A DNA stretch of 64,000 nucleotides, from the NCBI GenBank assembly GCA_947179155.2, contig OX359280.1, forward strand, positions 17,062,665-17,126,664. Reading direction: 5' to 3'. Source of the stretch: Hedera helix. Taxonomy: Eukaryota; Streptophyta; Magnoliopsida; Apiales; Araliaceae. Shown piece by piece: positions 50,310 through 62,930 of the stretch. The position numbers were made by a program, and so were the translations under genes. Every line of letters begins with the position of its first letter. Within the stretch, counting starts at the first letter, position 1. The notes beneath the pieces are model-generated. The model was not told the DNA's origin. It ran no database searches and was given only the letters and a program-made list of their open reading frames with translations.

Positions 50310-50953
50310 ATTATGCACATGTCAAGTTCTCATCTTAAAGTGCAAAACCTCTCTTCACCTAATGGTTTAGTGAAAATATTCGCTAATTGATGTTCCGTGG
50401 GGATAAAAAATAATTTAATTAAGCCTTTACACACATTATCCCTTAAAAACAATGCCGAACTTCAATTTGTTTTGTGCATGAATGCAAAATTGGATTTTTA
50501 GATACGACAATTGTGTTAGTGTTATCACAGTATATAGGCACAATATTGCATACCACATCAAAATCAATTAAAGTTTAACGCATCCAAAGAATTTTTGGAG
50601 CAACAACTTCCTATAGCTAGATATCCACCCTCAATTGTTGATAATGCAACGGAGGTTTACTTTTTACTATGCGAAGATGCCATGCTTTTTCCCAAAAACC
50701 TGCATGCACCATTAGTGCTTTTTCTATCAATTTGACAACCTGCATAGTCTTCATCTGAGTAAACCATTAGATCAAAATATTCACATATTAGATAATATAA
50801 ACCAAAATTCATAGTGCCACATAAATATTTAAATATTCTTTTAACAGCATTTAAATGTGATTCTTTAGGTTTTGCTTGAAATCTAGCACATAGGCAAACA
50901 CTGAACATTATATTGGGTCTTGAAGCAGTTAAGTACAATAAACTTCCTATCAT
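50310..50953 (-). pseudogene. SIRE RNase H
   Basis: Minus strand: MIGSLLYLTASRPNIMFSVC, then HLNAVKRIFKYLCGT and YSDEDYAGCQIDRKSTNGAC, the C-terminal copia polyprotein with the RNase H start (family form YSDADWAG; here YSDEDYAG). After a frame break near 50655 the sequence continues to a region resembling the family motifs ALSTAEAEY (changed to ALSTIEAGY) and ILHSRTKHIEIRHHF, ending near 50310. It would degrade the RNA strand during reverse transcription. Decayed, but the order with the RT upstream and the extra ORF downstream is as in SIRE. Confidence 0.78.
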
Positions 50954-50959
50954 GCCTCA

Positions 50960-51922
50960 ATATTTTGTTACCTCTATATCAATACCTTTGTCATCCAAAG
51001 TAAGCTCATTGGTGTTGTTTTTGAATTTGACTTGTCAAATCCAAACCTTTTGAGTAGCTCCTTTCTATATTTGGTTTGATGAATATATATGACATCTTTA
51101 GTTTGCTTGATTTGGAGTCCCAAGAAGTAGTTAAGCTCTCCCATTAAGCTCATGTCAAATTCCTTGTGCATACAATTAGAAAATCACTCACAAAGCATAT
51201 TATTAATAGCACCAAATATGATATTGTCTACATATATTTGTAAAATAATAATATCTTATTTTTCATGCTTAATAAATAATTTAGAATCAATTTTACCTCT
51301 TGTGAGCCCATTTGAGATAAGAAACTTACTCAACCTTTCGTACCATGCCCTAGGTGCTTGCTTGAGTCCGTATAGTGCTTTTTTTTAGTGTACACATGAT
51401 GATGATACTTATCATGTTTAAATCCTAGAGGTTGCTTTGTATATACTTTCTCATTTATGTATCCGTTTAGGAACGCGCTCTTAACATCCATTTGGTGTAG
51501 CTTGAACTGTTTGTAAGAGAAAAAAGCTAGAAGTATTCAAATGAATTCCAACCTTGCACCTGGGGAAAATGTTTCTTCATACTTTATCGCCTCTTATTGG
51601 TTTTATCTTTGAGCCACAAGACTTGCTTTATTGCGAGTGATAGTTTCATGTTCATCTAGCTTGTTCTTGAATACCCATTTGGTTCCAATTATTGTTACTT
51701 CTTTTGGTGTAGGAACTAACACCCATACTTGACATCTTTCAATTTGAATTATTAGTATTATTCGAATTTGAATTTGAATTATTATTATTCCATTCTAGCC
51801 GGAATCAAGAGTGGCATCGACCTTTTCAAAGTAGTTCAATAGCAAATGAACTTTGTGTGTTAATATGAGTGCATAACATGAATGACTGTTCAATGAACTA
51901 AAAATGGATGTTCAGCTAGAAG
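50960..51922 (-). pseudogene. SIRE reverse transcriptase, catalytic motif mutated
   Basis: Minus strand from about 51900: VWVLVPTPKEVTIIGTKWVF and KNKLDEHETITRNKA (51725-51640), QFKLHQMDVKSAFLNGY (near 51510-51465), the active-site box at 51234-51223 reading YVDNIIFGA, then MSLMGELNYFLGLQIKQT (about 51160-51105). The family form of the box is YVDD; the second Asp codon (51225-51223) is AAT, so polymerase activity would be lost. A small AT-rich expansion lies at about 51740-51790 in front of the ERCQVW region. Several stops and frameshifts. The integrase that should precede it is missing; LTR C is inserted at about 51928. Confidence 0.82.
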
Positions 51923-51927
51923 ACTTG

Positions 51928-54900
51928 CTTTTGTCCTCGTCTATCTCAATTGGTAGAATTTTATCCCGATTGAGTCCTACATAATCATAATATGGGTTCA
52001 TGCATTAGTTATATACATATGCATGCCATAACTTGCTAAACAAGCTACCCTTTAGCTATACATAACTCTTAACACATAACACATTGTTCATTTATCCTTA
52101 ACATCTACCATATTGATCATTTTTATCAATTTATAGCTTACGCACATGTTTCCATCATTTAATATCAAAACATTTCATTTTGGACTAAAAATAACAATTT
52201 ATTCTCTATGAACAGTACATCTCACCCCGGCGAGATGTTTTGCCTAGGATCTTCTCAGCCAGACTTCACCCCGGTGAGCTCCCTCAGCAGCACTGTGCCT
52301 CGACGAAGTTTCCAGTTCAAATAACTGTGCCCCAGCATAGTTCTGGTTTGTCTGAAATTTTTTTCTTTCAAAAATCCATGTTATTTTTTGCCCCTTTTTG
52401 TAAAATTTGATTCCAACACTTCACATAGCATACATAACATGTATTTGACTTGCATGGGCCTTCAAAATATTTAAAAATTATAAAATGGTCTTATTTTTCT
52501 AATGTTTTCATTTCGGTCGTCGACGAACGTTTTAAAACGTTTAAAATAGACAATTGTCGTCATACGAACCAAATGACTTCCAAATCAATTCTAACATGTG
52601 TATATACATAAAACTTACATGTTTGGCTTCGTTTGACATCCAATTACACAAAATGGCCAAAAATCACACATTGTTTACATTTTTTCAAATTTTCATAACT
52701 TGAACTCGCACCACCTTTGTGTTATTAACTCTACACTCCATATACATGAACATATACACATTTAGCAACTTTATGTGCTTGTGTAACTTCTACATGCATC
52801 TTCCAAAATACTTACAGATTATGGTTTGATTTAACCACAAATCCTAACCTAATATAGCAATCTCCTTAAACAAAACATACATCTCAACCTCCAACACTTC
52901 TTGTAGGCTATCTAGCAAGATATCATGCATATATCAAACATATTCAGCACTTCCAACTTGATTTCCATCATATATAACAACATATAACACTTGCTCACCA
53001 AATAAATCATGATTTCTAGCTTGTATTCATACATGAATAATGCACCACCTGTGACACCCCAGGATTTTACAGAAATTCTAAATAAGGATTATGGATAATT
53101 AAGTGAAGGTTATAAGACAAAACCTAGCTAAAATGATTAAATATGATTATTATGTGATTAAATTGAATTATTATGTGATCAATGTGTTAGAAAGAACCTG
53201 AATGGTTGAAATATTAAGGAGGGGCCTATGTGGTTGAATATAGAAAGATGAAATAAACCAGAGAATTATGGAAGTGAGAAATTATAATGAGAATGAATTT
53301 TAAATGGTTATATGACAAATTTGAGCTAAATGATTTATCGTAATACCTATAATAAGGTAATTTGGGGAGAATTATTGTAAGACATGATGTTAGGTGTCAA
53401 CAAGTAATAGATTGATGTTGTGTATATGGATATTGCGTGTATATGTATGAATTTGAATTGGTAAAGCTAGAAGGATTTAAAGTTAGAAAATAATTGAATA
53501 AGAAAATAGTATGTGAATTGAGGTTTAATTATGAAAATTAACAGTAAGCTAAATGAATAGGCCTGGAGAGGCGAGGATATGAGAATGGCAGGGTAAGTCA
53601 GTATGTGTGGGGGGAAAAAAAAAAAGGAACGTAGATATCATATATGTTGAGAATTAGCATTATATGCATTATGTAAATAAGTTAAAGAACGTAAAGATCG
53701 TAAAATAATTATACGAGTTCAAAGGATAATGGACGATGGATTTTGGTAATCCGGACGAGATTCGCTTCTCGAGGAAGCGGTTTAAGGATAAGATGAGTAA
53801 TTTGATTTCTTAGGATGCCGAAAAGTGGAAAGTTATTGAAGGTGGAACCAAAAGTGGTTCGTAGATAATCAAGGTAGTAATGTTATGTTGAGAATTGTTA
53901 TATATTGTGAATTATTACTATTATTAATTAATGGAGTTCAATGTTTAAAGTGTGATAAGTGATTTGGGACGAGCCAATTATGGACTAATGGATGAAGGGT
54001 TGAAATTCAAATATGATAAAATAAGTTTGGATCAAAAAGGATTTGAAATGGATTGAAAATAAGTAATTAGGAATTAATTTCCTAGATTTTTTGACAAATG
54101 TCGATAATACCCCTCAACAATCTAGTTAATGACAATGGTGTCCTAATGGGAGAAATGACTATGCTACCTTTGATAATCTATAGAATGACAAATGTGTCCT
54201 ATTTGGTATAATGACCATGAGGTCCTTAGCTAGAAAAAGGGAATTTACATGTAAGCCCTTAACCATGCTTGAGTTAGTTAACTAGTAGTGAGTTAGTTGT
54301 TGGAGACTTGCATATATTATATGTATGTAGGAAAAGAAAGTTTCATCATTCTTTCATTTCCTTCGAAGCTACTAGAAAAGAGAGAGTAAGAGAGCAAGAG
54401 AAAGGCTAGGGTTTGTAAGAAACTATGAAGAATTCAAGAGAAAGGGGGCCAAACCAAGTGAGAAGTAGCTAGTAAGTGAAGAATTCAACCTTGAGAAGGT
54501 TTATTTCCAAGAAAGATAAGACCTACAAGAAGGTATATTATGTTTAAGCCATAGAAGTTAGTATTTATGAGTTTAAACTTATGATTATGTATGGCCATGC
54601 ATGAATCCTTGAAAGATAAGGGTTAACTATGAAGATTATGTGAGTTATGTGGTATTTGTTTTGATAAATGATGAAACCATAAGCATAAGAGATGTATTTG
54701 AAAAGGTGGTACACTATTTATGTGTATTTTCAAGCTAGAAATCAAGATTTGAGATATGATCATGTGTATTATGTTACTAAATTGATGAAAAACTAATTAG
54801 AAGGGTTGATTATGTTTGATTCAGGTAAATTATTGTGCTATATAGCAAGTTAGATGCCTAAAAGGATGAAAAATCATATTTTGTATAAGGAAGTTAAATA

Positions 54901-57797
54901 TTAGGCTATACTTTTTGTGTAGTCAACGTAATAATCTGTAAAGTGCATTAGAATATGCATTTAGAAGTTATATGGACTTGTAAAGTCGTAAAATGTGTTG
55001 GTGATAACCCATGTGGTGTATGGAGATTTAGATGTCAAGTAGTGTTTAAGTTTGAAATTTGAATGTTTTGAAAAGTTAAGGAAAATTCGGATTAAAGGTG
55101 ATTTTTGGCAATTTTTGGGTAATTAAAGGCAAAATGAAGCCACATGACTTGTTTTCATGTTAATACATGTGTCTAGGTTATTTTGGAAGTTAACGGATTT
55201 AAGTTTGAACGAAAAGGCGATTCGAACAATCGAAATCGATCGTTTCGAATCGAAATGGATTTTAACGGACAAAAGTCGCCTCGTGCGAAATTTTACGGTT
55301 TTGAAAGTTCGGACATGTCACATATAGGTTATGTGAGCTATGATAAGTGTTGGAATGGAAGATAAAGTCAAATGGCCAAAAATAGCAAAGTTAGAATTTC
55401 AAGTTTTAAAAATTCTGAAAATTTCTTAAGTTTGGAGACAAGCCGAACAGCCCTCCTACAAGCTAGTATATCTATGATTTAGAAAGGCCAAATGAGGCAA
55501 ATAAAAATTTATTAAAATACTATGTTATGAAATCTACATGCATGCCAAATTTGGTATAAATTGGAATTGTGGTTAAGAAGCTAAAAATCAGCAAAGCAAG
55601 GTCAAAAATCAGATTCTGCAGAACCAGGACTGCGCCAGGGCGCAGTCATTTTGCCTAGACACTGCGCCGGGGCGCAGTGTCACTGTTCATCGGCCGAGAG
55701 CTTCTCGCGGTCAGCGAGATCTGGAAGAAGAAAGATGGCACCGGGGCGCAGTTACCCTGCATCTGAAAATTTTTTAAGCTTCTGAAAAGTTAGGTTTTGA
55801 TATGGAATGTTAATAATGGGTTATGTAAACCCTAAATGATTAAGAATAAGCTATATAGAGGATGTCAAGGTATAATGAAATAAGAAATGGCATAATATAA
55901 TATGCCTAAAGCTAAGTCAAAGTGAGTTAACGATTATGAAAAATGCCGGGAATGAAGTAGGATGTATTATAAACCTATACAAGGTATGATACATCAAAAG
56001 TGAATTGAGTAAAGATTAATGGTTAAGCAATTATGGTTTAAGTTGATAAGTTATATAAATTATGGTCCTATATTGACGAACATAGATTGTATGTTTACAG
56101 ATAATGCTCGATCAAGCAATCCAAGGCAAGACGGAATAGAAGGGCCAAGCGAGGTGGTAAAAGGTTAAGCTAAATAAATGCGGTACAGGCAAGTGTTCAG
56201 ACTATAAGGTGTTATTGTGCTAGGCGAACTGTGTATTAGTAAAACATTGGAAACGTGCCTTACGTGCAACTATGTGATTTAACTGTTAAGTGTAATACGT
56301 GGCATTCATGTATAACATGATTAAGTAGAGAGGCATAACGCATAAATGAAATGCAAGCATGAAATGTGTTAACTGAATTACTTGCTGAGCTTTATGCTCA
56401 CTCTTGCTATGAACTAACATTTCAGGTGATTTACAAGAAGGCCGGATGTTCCGGTGAAGCTAAGGTAAAAAGTGTGAATGCATGGGGATGCGTGAAGAAA
56501 TTTATAATTTGTATCTGTGAGACATTCATGTAAAGCAATTATATGTGCATTTGTATAAATGCTGGTTATGTAATAATTGATTTTTTAACGTTAAACCTAG
56601 ATGGTAGAAAGGAATGTATGATTCGTTAATGGTATTATTGGAGGATAAAATGTTATGTATATATTATCCCAGGGAGAGGAAAGGTGATACATGCGATAAG
56701 CTTGTATGTGTGGTACAGAAATATGTAAACAGGTATATACAATCAGGGCCATGTATAGATGGTTCATGGCGAAATTTTATTTAGAGATTATGTTAAATCA
56801 TGAATAAAAATGATTATAGAAGTTTTAATAGAGTAGGTCAAAATTAATTATGGTTGACCTAAGTTATAATGAAGAGCAAGTAAACGTTACGATCCTGAGA
56901 CACGTTTAAAGAATGTAAGTTATTAAATAAGTTTTAAAAAAAATAAAAATATGGGCCGAATTTAAGGTCAATAAATTGATGTAATAAGTGTAAAGGTTAA
57001 GTTTTAACGCACAAGGTCCCAGGTTAATATGATTTAAAGTTAATAATTATAATATCCAGAGATAATCGGATAATTTAATAAGGTCGGGATTTCGGACTGT
57101 CACACCACCTTTAACATACTACTCTTGAGCTTAGGGTTTTCATCAAATACCAACATGAAGCACATAAATCACATACTTTACACATATATCCAAAGATACT
57201 TGCATGGCTTCATCTATTTTTGCATTTAAGATCAAATCTTAAGGCTTGATCATCTTGTTACCTTCTTATGGCTCTTCTTCTTCTTGCTACAAAGTTAAAT
57301 AATGATGGATGATCCACTTTGGCAACTTGTTTCACTTGTCTTGAACTCTTTTCCTTGAATCTCTTGCAAGTTCTTATCAAACCCTAGCATTTGTCTTCTC
57401 TTTTCTCTCTTTTGCTGATAACTTTGAATGGGGAAGTGAAAATGAGCTAAGTTTACTTGATATATACCAATATATGACTTGTATAATCTCTACCAACTAA
57501 CTTACCATAGTTAGTTTTAACTATTGCATGGTTAGGGACAATTATGCCATTTCCCTTTACTAATCAAGGATAATGTGGTCATTTCACCATTTTAGGACAT
57601 ACTTTCCATATCTTAAGATGTCAAGGGCATTATGGTCTTTTGTCAAATTCTCTAGAAATTTTAATTACCATTAAATCCATACTTGCTCAATTTAAATCCA
57701 TTTCAAATCCTTTTTAATCCAAAGTTGTTTCATTATGCTCGAATTTAATTCCGCCATCAAATACTCCATGCATGGCTTGTCCCAAAACACTTGTCAC
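51928..57797 (-). mobile_element. Chromovirus-type LTR C, truncated, in SIRE
   Basis: Minus-strand sequence related to B1 and B2 (52000-53045 resembles 30000-31300; 57105-57797 resembles 31200-31980). Its left end near 51932 (TGTCCTCG..AATTTTATCCCGATT) aligns with the B1 left end. Its right end stops at GTCAC (57797) where the B family continues for roughly another kb. The word acttg flanks both sides (51923-51927 and 57798-57802) and may be the target duplication. Split by B2. It carries a GC-rich island at 52210-52350. No internal coding sequence. Confidence 0.6.
53050..57104 (+). mobile_element. Solo LTR B2 (chromovirus type) inside C
   Basis: 4055 bp from TGTGACACCCC to GGACTGTCACA with a perfect 5-bp duplication ccacc (53045-53049 and 57105-57109). 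Homologous to B1. A GC island at 55620-55760 has two near-perfect palindromes: 55628-55647 (arms GACTGCGCC) and 55658-55681 (arms GACACTGCGCC). No internal domain, hence solo LTR. The frame at 55183-55365 is unsupported. Confidence 0.88.
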
Positions 57798-57802
57798 ACT
57801 TG

Positions 57803-58170
57803 AATATTTAATTTCCATACCATTACAAACAATGTTTTTATTTGTTTACCAAGTTGACAAGATGCACAAATTCCTTTTTTTTCATAGTTGATTTTGTATA
57901 GTCCTCTCATAAGATTTTTTGTAGACAATTTCTTTATTAAATCCATGTGTACATGTCCCAACCTTTTATGCCATAGATTTGCTATGTCTTCAATGGCTGA
58001 TAAACAAACTTCTTTATCCTCTTGCTCAAAATCAATAATATATATATTTCCTTCTCTTTGTGCAACTAGAGTAGCATTGTTAGTACAATGAAAAATAAAG
58101 CATTTATCATTTTCAAATTTAGCTTGATGACCAATACCCATTATTTGACTTATACTAATAAGATTAAATT
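57803..58170 (-). pseudogene. SIRE GAG-pre-integrase region
   Basis: Minus strand: NLIS-type start near 58165, MGIGHQAKFENDKCFIF, then LWHKRLGHVHMDLIKKLS and GICASCQLGKQIKTLF. The HKRLGH and CxxCQxGKQ pattern is the zinc-binding GAG-pre-integrase domain of copia polyproteins. The integrase core that should follow is absent; the frame runs a few codons further and meets LTR C. Confidence 0.8.
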
Positions 58171-58773
58171 CAAGACCTTTATAGCAATTTTTTCATCTGA
58201 GTCGTCACTTGATTCATCTTCTTTTCCTGCATTAAGAGCTAACACTTTTTCATATTCTTCTAATTCTCCAAATAAAGTTAAAGTGTCCATAACAGAAATA
58301 GTAGAAGAATCTTGAAAAGTGGTTACTTTTGATGCAAACCTCCTGGGCATAGCCCGTAGTAGCTTTCAGTTGATTTCACTTTAAGGAATCATCTTGTCAA
58401 GTGCTTTAACGAGTTTATGAGCACTAAGAACCTAGCTTGAGTTTCCTTGATAGTCTCTTCCATTTCTAGCTTGAACATCTCATAATCGTGCATAAGCATA
58501 CTTAACATTAGTTCCTTTACTTTAGATGTTCCTTTATGGCTCAACTTTAAAGTATCTCATATCTCTTTGGCAGTGTTGCATGATGATAATTTATCTATTT
58601 TGGACTGCACCATGTCACTAAGTAAAGTGTTCATCGCCTTTGAGTCATGGGATGTCATTTACACTTCGGTTGAGTCCATTTCAGATAGTGCTTTTGGTGT
58701 ACCATCATCCTTCCTTAGAATAACTAGACTATTCTCCACGGCCCACCATTCCCAATGATCTCTTTTAAGATAG
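58171..58773 (-). pseudogene. gag: SIRE gag, C-terminal part
   Basis: Minus strand from 58773: HWEWWAVENSLVIL, then DSKAMNTLLSDMVQSKIDKL and SCNTAKEI, the copia gag core; KVKELMLSMLMHDYEMFKLE and MPRRFASKVTTFQDSS follow. Stops (for example in the EI-DTLKL segment, TGA where Trp is expected) and at least one frameshift interrupt it. After KEDESSDDSDEK the sequence jumps into the GAG-pre-integrase region, so zinc knuckle and protease were deleted. The N-terminus is cut off at 58774 by copia-2. Confidence 0.8.
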
Positions 58774-59121
58774 TGTTGGTTTGCAAAAATATGACATACA
58801 TATAATCAAATTATATAAGCGCAACAGAAGCAAGCAAAATTATATTTTAAAATTTTTCTACAAACCAATAACCAGGATCTTTCTTATGCGACTATTATTA
58901 ATTGAGGAATGATAAAAGATTTATATCTTTGTAGAACCAAGCTTCCACGGATACAAGTTCAAATCACTTTAATCATTCGTGCTCTTATTCAAATTCACGG
59001 ATTAGATTCCACGGATCAATGTCAGCTCCCCAAGTGTGAAGTCTCTAGAGGTGATCACCAAGAGATCTATGAATTAAAGAAGTGGATTGTGGTTTCTTCA
59101 AACCATGAGTAACTAGCCCTA

Positions 59122-59159
<38 letters not shown>

Positions 59160-60664
59160 ACTCATTAGATGTAGAGAATTATGAAGTATTCTCTCCATTC
59201 TTGTGAAAGAATGTGTGTAACCTTAATCTATGATAAAAACTCATCTTATTTATAAATACAGTCAATCCTTCTAAACTATTTAGGATTAGGGTTTCAATTT
59301 AATTTCGAATCTAATTAGAAAATAAATTAATTAATTACAATTCATAAACTATTTAGGAACTTAATTATTTAATAGTGAGGGTACTTAATATTAATTAATT
59401 ACTAAACCATTTAGTAACTTAATTAATTATTATAATTACAATTCCTAAATCATTTAGGAATTATAATTATAATTTATAATTAGTATTTCTAAAATACTAA
59501 ATTATAAATATTTAAGCTATTTAATTTATTCAATCATCATATTATAAATTAAATATATTTAATTTATTATTACGATTATGTCATTTACTTCTAAAATAAA
59601 TATTACTCTTTTGCAGTATGACCCTTAAGGTTCTCCATATTGAACCGGTTGTAAAATAAATTAATTAGAACCTTTCTAATCTTATTTATATAAATAAATT
59701 AAACCATTTAATTTATTAATAAATAATATTTATTTTTGCAATAAGGGTAAGCCCCCTTAGTGATTAATCGACATTCCAGATGATATAGATTTCAACATTT
59801 GATCATAAAATAATCTTTTAGCAAATAGTTATCGTACAATTCAATCCTTCTACCACATAATGTCCCAATCAAATATAATACATAAAATTTCTGTCAAGTC
59901 TTATTTATTTAATCATATGCATTTCAATTCACAAATGCACAACTCTAGTTAATGTAAATTATAAACTCCTTTCTAATTCTATTAAACCCTGGTCAGGGAT
60001 TTCTAAGTTGTCACTTATTGAATCGTGTAGGACATTCTCTCACTTTACTAGAAGTGATAGATTATTTATTGATCATTCATCTATCTCCATGTATACTTTA
60101 TTATACCCACGCATATCCTTTGATTTACCAACAAGCCTTGAGGAATATGTCAAAATATAACTCAGTACACACAAGATACTATGATGATCTCAAGTTCAAG
60201 GATCACTTGTACGACTATCACATAAGGAACTCCTATTGACAGACAAGTAAAACTCCATTAGATGTTCATTGAGCGAGTCATATTCAGTGAACTTATTCTC
60301 TAATAAGTACCTACATACTTACTTTAGTGTCTTTATACAAATGATTATGAGATCAATCATTCTCTTCGTAAGAGAAATGATAGTATGTACTAATTTATCC
60401 GGATCTACTAATCCCATTTTTAGTGATTCAACGATTAGGAATAATTTTAGTTTTGAGGTATCTTAAATTTATATCTCATTAGCATGATTGTCATCATGGT
60501 TCTAAAAGCATTGCTAAAAAACTATGGGTTTATCTATTTAATTAATTAAACTAATTAATCATGAATAAAGAAAGGTCTTAATATTTTTATTAATAAACGA
60601 ATAAGATTACAAAGTATATGCATATCACACCAAATGTGATTGGTTTGAGAACATACTACTTTCA
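58774..60664 (-). repeat. 3' LTR of copia-2
   Basis: 1891 bp; minus strand starts TGAAAGTAGTATG and ends TTTGCAAACCAACA. Contains a (CT)n tract (59126-59158) and a 45-bp near-perfect palindrome (59429-59473) among several similar AT-rich dyads. Confidence 0.87.
59126..59158. repeat. (CT)n microsatellite
   Basis: About 16 CT units within the copia-2 LTR. Confidence 0.93.
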
Positions 60665-60680
60665 ATCTCCCACTTGCACT
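60665..60680 (-). promoter_or_regulatory. Polypurine tract of copia-2
   Basis: Minus-strand AGTGCAAGTGGGAGAT directly before the LTR start; the CAAGTGGGAGATTG word is typical of copia elements. Confidence 0.85.
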
Positions 60681-61200
60681 AAAGCCAATCGCCCTTTGGT
60701 ATCCCCATACCATTCTTCTCTAAGTGGCGTATAAATTGCTTAGTAAATACTTTATTTAATGGATCTATAATGTTATACTGAGAGTCTGTCATCTTTATGA
60801 CGTCGTCTCCTTTTTAATAATTCATCTAATCATATGAAAATGCTGCAATACATGTTTGGATTTTAGATGAGACCTAGGTTCATTGGCGAATTAAACTCCT
60901 TTAATGTTAGGAACTATTACAAGTTATGTAATGAACTTGTTGAACCAAACAATCACCTTTGCAGCTTCACTTATAGTTATTTACTATGTCTTTGTTACTA
61001 AATCAGCAACTCTTTGCTGTTTAAAACTTTTCCAATTCACTGCATCACCGTTCAAGGTAATCATATAACCTGAAACGGATATGCTGTTGTTTTGGTTAAT
61101 CTAAAAAACCTTAAGTCTATTAAGCCCTCTAGTTTTATATCAGACCCATCATTAGAAACTCTTTTCTAATATTCTTCTCCAGAATTGAACTGATATCTGC
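60681..61200 (-). pseudogene. Copia-2 RNase H
   Basis: Minus strand; near the end it reads DPLNKVFTKQFIRHLEKNGMG (about 60770-60700 in degenerate frames), the usual end of a copia polyprotein, preceded by traces of the family words EAAKE and KHI. Many stops and frameshifts; fully decayed. Confidence 0.65.
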
Positions 61201-61860
61201 TTATCATACATAAGCAATATCAGGTCTAGTACATTTCAACGAATTAATGTACGTTCCTTGGGTCAAGTCGGGCATCCTTTACGATCTATCTCTATAGACC
61301 TTTATCCTGAATAGAATGTTAAGATACTTCTCCTAAGTTCTTGAAGGATAAGTTTTTAGACAACAACATCTTTACCGATTGTAGCATCGATATGTCATTC
61401 CTTATCAGTAATATATCAACATATAATACTATGAATGTCACAATACTCCCACTAACCTTTGTACACACTTGGTTCATCATCGTATTTGATAAAATCAAAC
61501 TCCTTTTATTGTCTCATCAAAATGGATGTTCCATCTTTGAAAAAATTGCTTCAATCCATAATTGGATTGTTGTAGCTTTCATACTTGATTTCCTCCATCT
61601 TTATGAAGACAAATCCCCTTGGTTGTATCATACATACATCCTTTTGTATAGTAAGCTGCAACTCCAAGTAAAATTCGAATGTATATATGCACTTTTCACT
61701 AGTGAAAAGTTTTATTATAGTCAACTCCTTGACCTTGTTTGAAATCTTGTTACCACTAGTTAGGTTTTATAGGTCTCCACCATGTCATCTGCTTTAGTCT
61801 TTCTCCAAATGCCCATTTCGGATTTTATGGTCATCAACCATTTCTCTTGATTATCTAATA
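61201..61860 (-). pseudogene. Copia-2 reverse transcriptase, catalytic Asp missing
   Basis: Minus strand: a KSEMG-like start (about 61830), traces of the central domain, then VLYVDILLIRNDISML near 61435-61385, followed by KNLSLKNLGE. The family box is YVDDILLIGND; here one of the two Asp codons is deleted and Gly is Arg. The open plus-strand frame at 61341-61742 is the antisense shadow of this gene. Confidence 0.72.
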
Positions 61861-61861
61861 C

Positions 61862-62930
61862 TCATGCCTCATCGTCTGTAACTGGATCATCATCCACTAT
61901 GATGCATACCTCATTATCATCATCTATAATGAATCCATACATTTCAGGTATCTTCGATACTAAACCAGATTTACGACTTGGTTGTGGTACAATAGGTTTA
62001 TCTACTTGTACAGATTTTTTCACTTGATCTGTAGTATTTTGTGATTCTTGAACTTCTTCAAGATCTATTTTATTCACACTAACCTTTTAAGGAAAAACTC
62101 ATTTTCCTAGAAGACAACTTGTTTCAATAAATACCTTTTAATTAGTCGGATTATAGAAGTGATACCTTAAACTTTCTTTAGGATATCCTACATGTTTACA
62201 CTTATCATATCTTGTCCCAAGCTTATCACTGTCAAATCTTTTGACATAAGCTGGACAATCCAAATCTTAACATACTTAAGACTTGGTTTCCTCCTTATCC
62301 ATAACTTATGAAGTCTTAGGGATAAAATTTGAAGATACCTTGTTTAGTAGATATGCAGTTGTTTCTAGGGTATAACCCTAGACGGATATTGGAAGATTAG
62401 TAAAAACTCATCATGGATCATCATCATGTCCACTATGAGAGAATACCATTTCGCTTTGAGATGATCTAGAAACTTAATTCTTAAGTATTCTCTTCTCGAA
62501 CTAATCGAATAACTTTAATATTTTTGGCTGTTTCTTTCCCTACTTTACTTCTGATTCTTTAAACATTTCAAACGATTTGGATTTGGATTTCATCAAATAC
62601 ATATACCGAAATCTACAATCATCAATGAAAGTAATGAATGAATACCCTCCTCTTGCATTTATTGTCATAGGTCTCACACACAACTGTGTGTACCAACTCT
62701 AACAACTCTGCAACTCTTTCTCCATGTCTACTAAATGTAGATTAGTCATATTGTCCATGATATAAGATTCATAAGTTTTATATGATTCATAATCAAAAGG
62801 CTCTAAAAACATATCTTTATACAACTTGTTTTGTCTTGTTTCATTAGCATGACCAAGTTAACAGTGTTGCATGAAGGTATAATTCATATCATCGATTTGC
62901 CTTTAGTTTGTTCAATTTAAAATATTTTTC
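61862..62930 (-). pseudogene. Copia-2 GAG-pre-integrase, integrase and linker
   Basis: Minus strand, from high to low: a GAG-pre-integrase remnant (near 62900-62730; MDNMTNLHLVDMEKEL), integrase core traces (GGYSFITFIDD near 62660), CPAYVKRFDSDKLGTRYDK with CKHVGYPKESLRYHFYNP (about 62265-62150), then the acidic linker to reverse transcriptase (EVQESQNTTDQV; FIIDDDNEVC). Several stops. Confidence 0.72.

Noticed and set aside
55183..55365. 60-codon ORF in B2 and a related frame at 30469-30660
   Set aside because: Homologous LTR positions share a short frame, but it is inside an LTR, has no domain and is not kept intact between copies.
61341..61742. 133-codon plus-strand ORF as an independent gene
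   Set aside because: It is the antisense of the copia-2 reverse transcriptase, including the YVD box on the other strand.
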